Part shown: positions 62,113 to 64,000 of the stretch, piece by piece | Position numbering within the stretch: position 1 is the first letter of the stretch | Layout: every line of letters starts with the position of its first letter | Assembly (NCBI RefSeq): GCF_900187325.1 | Contig: NZ_FZMZ01000005.1 | Span: 558,001 to 622,000 of the forward strand | DNA: 64,000 nucleotides | Direction of reading: 5' to 3' | From: Virgibacillus ndiopensis | Lineage (GTDB): Bacteria; Bacillota; Bacilli; Bacillales; Amphibacillaceae | Translations under genes and position numbers: made by a program | The notes under the pieces: generated by a model | Database searches by the model: none | What the model was told of the DNA's origin: nothing | Seen by the model: the letters and a program-made list of their open reading frames with translations, nothing else

Positions 62113-62262
62113 TTGGCAGGTCTACTGACTTGTAATTAAATCCTACTTTAAGTCCTTCCCATATGGCTAGCATACAGTGGTTATACTTATTTCGTTCATT
62201 ACATACAGTTGCGAGGACAGTTCTAGCTTTTCACTAGATTCCCTTTTAAGCAAAAGCACCAA
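62113..62262 (-). promoter_or_regulatory. Cobalamin (B12) riboswitch
   Basis: On the minus strand all conserved blocks appear in order: GGTGCTTTTGC, AAAAGGGAATCTAGTGAAAA, ACTGTCCTCGCAACTGTA, CCACTGTATGC, GGGAAGGACTTAAAGTAGG and the B12 box AAGTCAGTAGACCTGCC (about 62115-62131). This is the AdoCbl-class aptamer. It stands in the 383-nt space between resE and the DUF4430 gene and controls the lipoprotein/S-component pair. Confidence 0.93.
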
Positions 62263-62326
62263 ATTCAAAATTATATTTAATTAAATAACCATATAAATAT
62301 TACCATAAGATAATATAATTGAACAG

Positions 62327-64000
62327 TTATTTTAAGTTGTTCGGAAACTTGACAATAAAGGTAGTTCCTTTATTCAATTTACTTTTTACTGAGATCGTAC
62401 CCTGATGTGCCTCTACAATATTTTTTGCAATAGCTAATCCAAGACCAGTACCCTTTTTCTTGTTGTTCCTCATCCTTGATTTGTCAGCTTTATAAAACCG
62501 TTCAAACACGAATGGTAAGTCTTCTTCTGGGATACCGCTACCACTATCTTCAATTGTTACTTCAAATTCCTTTTCATTTACTGAAACATTAACATTTACA
62601 AATCCTTTTTCATTTGTATGTCTTATTGCATTGTCAATTAAATTTGTAAATACCTGTTCAATACGGTCTGGATCAAAATTCACAATTTGTTCTGTTATAT
62701 CTTTCGTGAGATTTAAAATAATGTTATTATCATCTGCCAAACCTTTGAATTTCTTTAAAATTCTTTCTACAAATGTTTCAACAGGAACAGTTTCTATATT
62801 CAATTGAATGTGTCCAGCTTCCATTCTGGCTAGGTCCAACAATTCATTAACCAATCGACCCATCCTCAGTGATTCTTCATGAATAATTTGAGCTAGGTCA
62901 TTCTTTTCTTCTTTACTTTCAGCAATATCATCAACAATTGCTTCACTATAACCTTGAAGCATTGATATCGGTGTTCGTAATTCGTGTGAAACGTTAGCTA
63001 TGAAATCTTTTCTGAGCTTATCTAATCGTCGTTCCTCAGTCATATCACGAATTACTGCCACAGCACCTCGAACATATTTTTGATCATACAATGGTGTCAT
63101 AATCATAACCCAATTACGACCTTGGACACTGATTTCTTGCAGTACTTCTTTTTCTTCCTGAATAACGTTTTGTAAAATAAGGTTCAATTCTTGTGGAAGT
63201 TGTTTATTTTCTTGATCCATTGTTTGATTGTGCTCAAAATACCAATCCTCCATAAACCTTTCTGCAGGAGGATTAGTTACAATCATATCCCCATTTCGAT
63301 TAAGCGTAATAACCCCATCAGCCATAGAACTTACAATACTAGATAATTGCTCTTTTTCCTGTCTTAATGCATTAATATGAAATTTCAGCTGTCTACCCAT
63401 TCGATTAAATGCCATTGCCAACTCACCAATCTCATCATGGGTAAGGATTGGTACCTTCGTATTGAATTCTCCCCTAGTCAAATCAAACGCTGCTTCTCTC
63501 ATTTTGATAAGAGGTGATGTAATTCTAGTTGATAGAAAGAAAGCAAAAATAGTAGTCAAAATTATTGCGATTCCAGCAGCTAGAAAAATTCTTTTTGTCG
63601 TTTCTGCCTTTGTTTGATCAACAACATCTAATGACTGGTAAACAAATACGGCACCATCTTCATTTTTAATCGGTGTACCGACCATTAATACTTCGGTATC
63701 TGTTCCTGACAATACGGTTTGTTTCTTAACTTCTCCATGATTTGTTATTACCTCTGCTAAATCAGTATCCTTTTTTAGCCAATTCTCATTTACCTTAGCT
63801 AATTTTTTGTTGCTGCTTTTTGAATTCCAAAAGTCACCATTATCAAAGACAATGACTACTCTGCTTGAAGGATCTTTTATACGATCAGTTGTTTCATAAA
63901 TTAATTCCTTATTATCATATTGCTTAACCATTTCAGATACCTTCGTTGCAGTCTGCATTAAATCCTGTTCAGCTTCATCAATATGAAAGTTCTCGAAAAA
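62327..64000 (-). CDS. resE: Sensor histidine kinase ResE (N-terminus outside window)
   Basis: Membrane histidine kinase of the ResDE system for oxygen limitation and respiration genes. 557 C-terminal residues are visible; the first part lies beyond the right edge, and the frame is open to 64000. Order: remainder of the extracellular sensor domain, transmembrane helix (about 116-138), HAMP, PAS domain (GDMIVTNPPAERFMEDW), HisKA with phospho-His in IANVSHELRTPISML, and HATPase with DSGSGIPEEDLPFVFERF and GTGLGLAIAKNIV. Neighbouring sigX agrees with the B. subtilis resE-sigX order. Confidence 0.94.
   Translation of the reverse strand, partial: FFENFHIDEAEQDLMQTATKVSEMVKQYDNKELIYETTDRIKDPSSRVVIVFDNGDFWNSKSSNKKLAKVNENWLKKDTDLAEVITNHGEVKKQTVLSGTDTEVLMVGTPIKNEDGAVFVYQSLDVVDQTKAETTKRIFLAAGIAIILTTIFAFFLSTRITSPLIKMREAAFDLTRGEFNTKVPILTHDEIGELAMAFNRMGRQLKFHINALRQEKEQLSSIVSSMADGVITLNRNGDMIVTNPPAERFMEDWYFEHNQTMDQENKQLPQELNLILQNVIQEEKEVLQEISVQGRNWVMIMTPLYDQKYVRGAVAVIRDMTEERRLDKLRKDFIANVSHELRTPISMLQGYSEAIVDDIAESKEEKNDLAQIIHEESLRMGRLVNELLDLARMEAGHIQLNIETVPVETFVERILKKFKGLADDNNIILNLTKDITEQIVNFDPDRIEQVFTNLIDNAIRHTNEKGFVNVNVSVNEKEFEVTIEDSGSGIPEEDLPFVFERFYKADKSRMRNNKKKGTGLGLAIAKNIVEAHQGTISVKSKLNKGTTFIVKFPNNLK

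Overview
The window is a 64 kb piece of the chromosome of a low-GC, endospore-forming member of the Bacillaceae. Gene order follows the Bacillus subtilis aspB-to-resE interval, read right to left, and nearly every gene lies on the minus strand. Codon use, AT richness and the family of dispersed repeats suggest a halotolerant Oceanobacillus/Virgibacillus-type genus; this assignment is inference from gene order and style, not from a search.

Layout, left to right. (1) 1-11.4 kb: aspB (cut by the window edge), ypmB, ypmA, dinG, the pantothenate genes panD-panC-panB, birA, cca, bshA, mgsA, dapB and ypjD, running leftward from a promoter at about 11.42 kb. (2) 11.5-18.8 kb: a YitT-family membrane protein (+ strand), a YugP-type zinc peptidase, a very short YpjB-like protein, ypjA, the menaquinol:cytochrome c reductase genes qcrA-qcrB-qcrC, then ypiF, ypiB and ypiA. 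(3) 18.9-30.5 kb: the aromatic amino-acid supraoperon aroC-aroB-aroH-hisC-tyrA-aroA without the trp block found there in B. subtilis, plus cheR, ndk, hepT-menG-hepS (menaquinone side chain and ring methylation) and mtrB (TRAP). (4) 30.6-41.1 kb: hup, spoIVA, yphF, yphE, a stage VI sporulation protein F gene, gpsA, der, yphA, the S1-domain protein ypfD, plsC, cmk and the PilZ protein ypfA. (5) 41.2-50.5 kb: the spore germination pair sleB-ypeB, prsW, ansA (+), ypdA, gudB, ddl, a MecA-type adaptor (ypbH) and the phosphoesterase ypbG. (6) 50.5-54.4 kb: an accessory-looking insert with cotJABC (+) and, facing it, a frameshifted BMP-family lipoprotein gene followed 1 nt later by a chemoreceptor. 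(7) 54.5-64 kb: a small membrane protein, ypbD, recS, ypbB, fer (+), an XRE regulator, sigX-rsiX, a cobalamin-riboswitch-controlled lipoprotein plus ECF S-component pair, and resE (cut by the right edge).

Functional themes are pantothenate/CoA and biotin use, bacillithiol (bshA and the YpdA reductase, with bshB1 missing from its usual place), menaquinone-based respiration (hepS/T, menG, qcr, resE), aromatic amino acids, and sporulation/germination (spoIVA, cotJ, spoVIF, sleB/ypeB, ypjB remnant). Readable regulatory signals include sigma-A promoters, sigma-E-type promoters before spoIVA and cotJ, a perfect sigma-X autoregulatory promoter, an AdoCbl-type riboswitch with its terminator, and many intrinsic terminators.

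Most of the window is conserved core genome. The parts most worth a second look are the riboswitch-controlled DUF4430/ECF pair, the A10-tract frameshift in the BMP gene next to a chemoreceptor, the structured element with a terminator directly upstream of dinG, the fold-back repeats, and several clean local gene losses (trp block, mtrA/folE, bshB1, the middle of YpjB).
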